Part shown: positions 62,938 to 64,000 of the stretch, piece after piece | How positions within the stretch are numbered: position 1 is the first letter of the stretch | How the letters are laid out: each line of letters starts with the position of its first letter | Assembly: GCA_026393245.1 (NCBI GenBank) | Contig: JAPLAO010000141.1 | Location: 1 to 64,000 of the forward strand | Reading direction: 5' to 3' | Source: Mycobacterium sp. | GTDB taxonomy: Bacteria; Actinomycetota; Actinomycetes; Mycobacteriales; Mycobacteriaceae | DNA: 64,000 nt | Made by a program: the position numbers and the translations under genes | The notes under the pieces: generated by a model | The model's database searches: none | Seen by the model: the letters and a program-made list of their open reading frames with translations, nothing else | What the model was told of the DNA's origin: nothing

Positions 62938-63986
62938 CTGACGTGGCCGGAGACTCGAAGGCCAAAGTCATTCCGCTGCATGGAAATCCGAGCCGCACCG
63001 GTGCGCGCGGATCGCAGCGCGGCACTGCGTCCAAAAGGCACCCCTCGGCATTGCCGAAACCGCCGACCGGCACCCCCGAGGAAATAGAAGCCGTCATCCG
63101 TGAGTTCGAACAGCGGCGCGCCGGCGCGTCCGAATCGGCGACGGGTGATCTCTCCGAGCGGATTGCGGCGTTCGCCGACTTCATCCGGAAAAGGTTGACC
63201 GGGGACTACAGCGTCGACGAATTCGGTTTCGATCCCCAGTACAACGATGCGGTCGTGTTGCCCGTACTGCGGTTCTTCTATGACAGGTGGTTCCGCGTCG
63301 AGGTCAGCGGTCTGGAAAACCTTCCGGACACCGGTGCGGGCCTGGTGGTGGCCAACCACGCGGGAACGCTTCCGTTCGACGGGCCCATGCTGTCGGTTGC
63401 GGTGCGCGATCACCACCCGGCGCATCGCGATCTTCGCCTGCTGGCCGCCGACATGGTGTTCGATATGCCGGTCGTCGGCCCGGTCGCCCGTAAAGCCGGC
63501 CACACCATGGCCTGCACCGCCGACGCCAACCGGCTTCTGGCCGGAGGCGAGCTGGCCGCGGTTTTCCCCGAGGGGTACAAGGGTCTGGGTAAGCCCTTCC
63601 GCGATCGCTACAAGCTGCAGCGCTTCGGCCGTGGCGGATTCGTCTCGGCGGCACTGCGCGCCAGGGCGCCGATAGTTCCGTGCTCGATCGTCGGCTCCGA
63701 GGAGATCTACCCCATGCTGGCCGACGTCAAGCTGCTGGCCCGGGTGCTCGGCGTACCGTACTTCCCGATCACGCCGCTGTTCCCGCTGGCGGGTCCGATT
63801 GGTCTGGTGCCGCTGCCGTCGAAATGGCATATCGCCTTCGGCCCACCCATCGACACTGGCGAGTACGACGAGACTGCGGCCGACGACCCGATGGTCACCT
63901 TCGAAATCACCGATCAGGTTCGCGAAACCATTCAGCAGACGCTGTTCACCCTGCTGGGAAAGCGCCGCAACACGTTTCTCGGCTGA
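62934..63986 (+). CDS. LPLAT-family acyltransferase (Rv0502 type)
   Basis: The GTG at 62934 overlaps the upstream stop (GTGA) with GGGGGAG before it; 350 residues. After a basic, low-complexity N-terminus of about 80 residues comes the acyltransferase core: VVANHAGTLPFDGPMLSVAV (His-Asp catalytic region), AVFPEGYKGLGKPFRDRYKLQRF (glycerolipid-binding) and IVPCSIVGSEEIYP. It transfers acyl chains to a glycerolipid or glycolipid; the acceptor is unknown. The track start at 62811 lies within the SDR gene. The last 14 bases of the window hold no recognisable gene. Confidence 0.88.
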   Translation: MTDVAGDSKAKVIPLHGNPSRTGARGSQRGTASKRHPSALPKPPTGTPEEIEAVIREFEQRRAGASESATGDLSERIAAFADFIRKRLTGDYSVDEFGFDPQYNDAVVLPVLRFFYDRWFRVEVSGLENLPDTGAGLVVANHAGTLPFDGPMLSVAVRDHHPAHRDLRLLAADMVFDMPVVGPVARKAGHTMACTADANRLLAGGELAAVFPEGYKGLGKPFRDRYKLQRFGRGGFVSAALRARAPIVPCSIVGSEEIYPMLADVKLLARVLGVPYFPITPLFPLAGPIGLVPLPSKWHIAFGPPIDTGEYDETAADDPMVTFEITDQVRETIQQTLFTLLGKRRNTFLG

Positions 63987-64000
63987 TCAGCCGGCGGCCT

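Overview
The window is chromosomal DNA from a member of the Mycobacteriaceae. It has high GC, frequent GTG starts, and the genes umaA, hbhA, mshA, senX3-regX3, groEL2 with two CIRCE operators, and the 33-residue ribosomal protein bS22. From memory, the gene order follows M. tuberculosis from about Rv0418 (lpqL) to Rv0502. That comparison is established knowledge, not a search result. It is not M. tuberculosis itself: several genes expected on this axis are missing (lpqM, thiC, the aldehyde dehydrogenase before the DUF779 gene, icl1, pcaA, deoC, lprQ, lysE). Others are added (SulP, an APC permease, a flavin monooxygenase, an MFS pump, an SF2 helicase, two PPK2 kinases, a DUF222/HNH protein, an extra DUF2505 gene and a methyltransferase).

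Layout. 1-7.8 kb: a haloalkane dehalogenase-like gene cut by the window edge, lpqL, a SulP transporter, an APC permease, and a minus-strand run thiD / hydrolase remnant / flavin monooxygenase / small membrane protein. 7.9-16.8 kb: MFS pump, MDR reductase, xthA, GNAT, def, DUF3263, LytR_C protein, sodC, a YbdK-type ligase, a small lipoprotein and a LON-domain protein. 16.8-22.7 kb: minus-strand operon SDR, moeA, psd, pssA, AAA ATPase. 22.7-31.3 kb: HAD hydrolase, helicase, groEL2, amidohydrolase, PAP2 phosphatase, PPK2 and a divergent DoxX-like pair. 31.3-45.6 kb: prolyl oligopeptidase, DUF779, membrane proteins, lpd, DUF222/HNH, AhpD-like, thioesterase, fadB2, umaA, second PPK2, TetR, DUF445, XRE regulator and hbhA. 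45.7-64 kb: small secreted and membrane proteins, amidase, broken methyltransferase, two DUF2505 genes, murB, mshA, gpm1, senX3-regX3, ppx, proC, bS22, an SDR and an acyltransferase. Packing is tight: no gene-free stretch exceeds 300 bases (the longest is 272 bases before groEL2). I see no rRNA, tRNA, CRISPR array, insertion sequence or prophage.

How genes work together. psd and pssA form the phosphatidylethanolamine branch. fadB2, umaA, two thioesterase-like proteins and the LPLAT are lipid genes. mshA starts mycothiol synthesis. murB is cell-wall synthesis. Two PPK2 kinases, an exopolyphosphatase and SenX3-RegX3 make the window rich in polyphosphate and phosphate-stress functions.

Two themes stand out. 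First, many starts are preceded by a TANNNT -10 box ending 6-8 bases before the start codon, which is the mycobacterial leaderless pattern. Two divergent pairs put these boxes back to back, one of them in a perfect 24-bp palindrome. Second, short tandem repeats, most often 15 bp and in frame, sit at the ends of many coding regions. The extreme case is a methyltransferase gene with 33-bp repeats carrying start codons, 24-bp repeats carrying stop codons, and a 23-bp duplication that frameshifts it.
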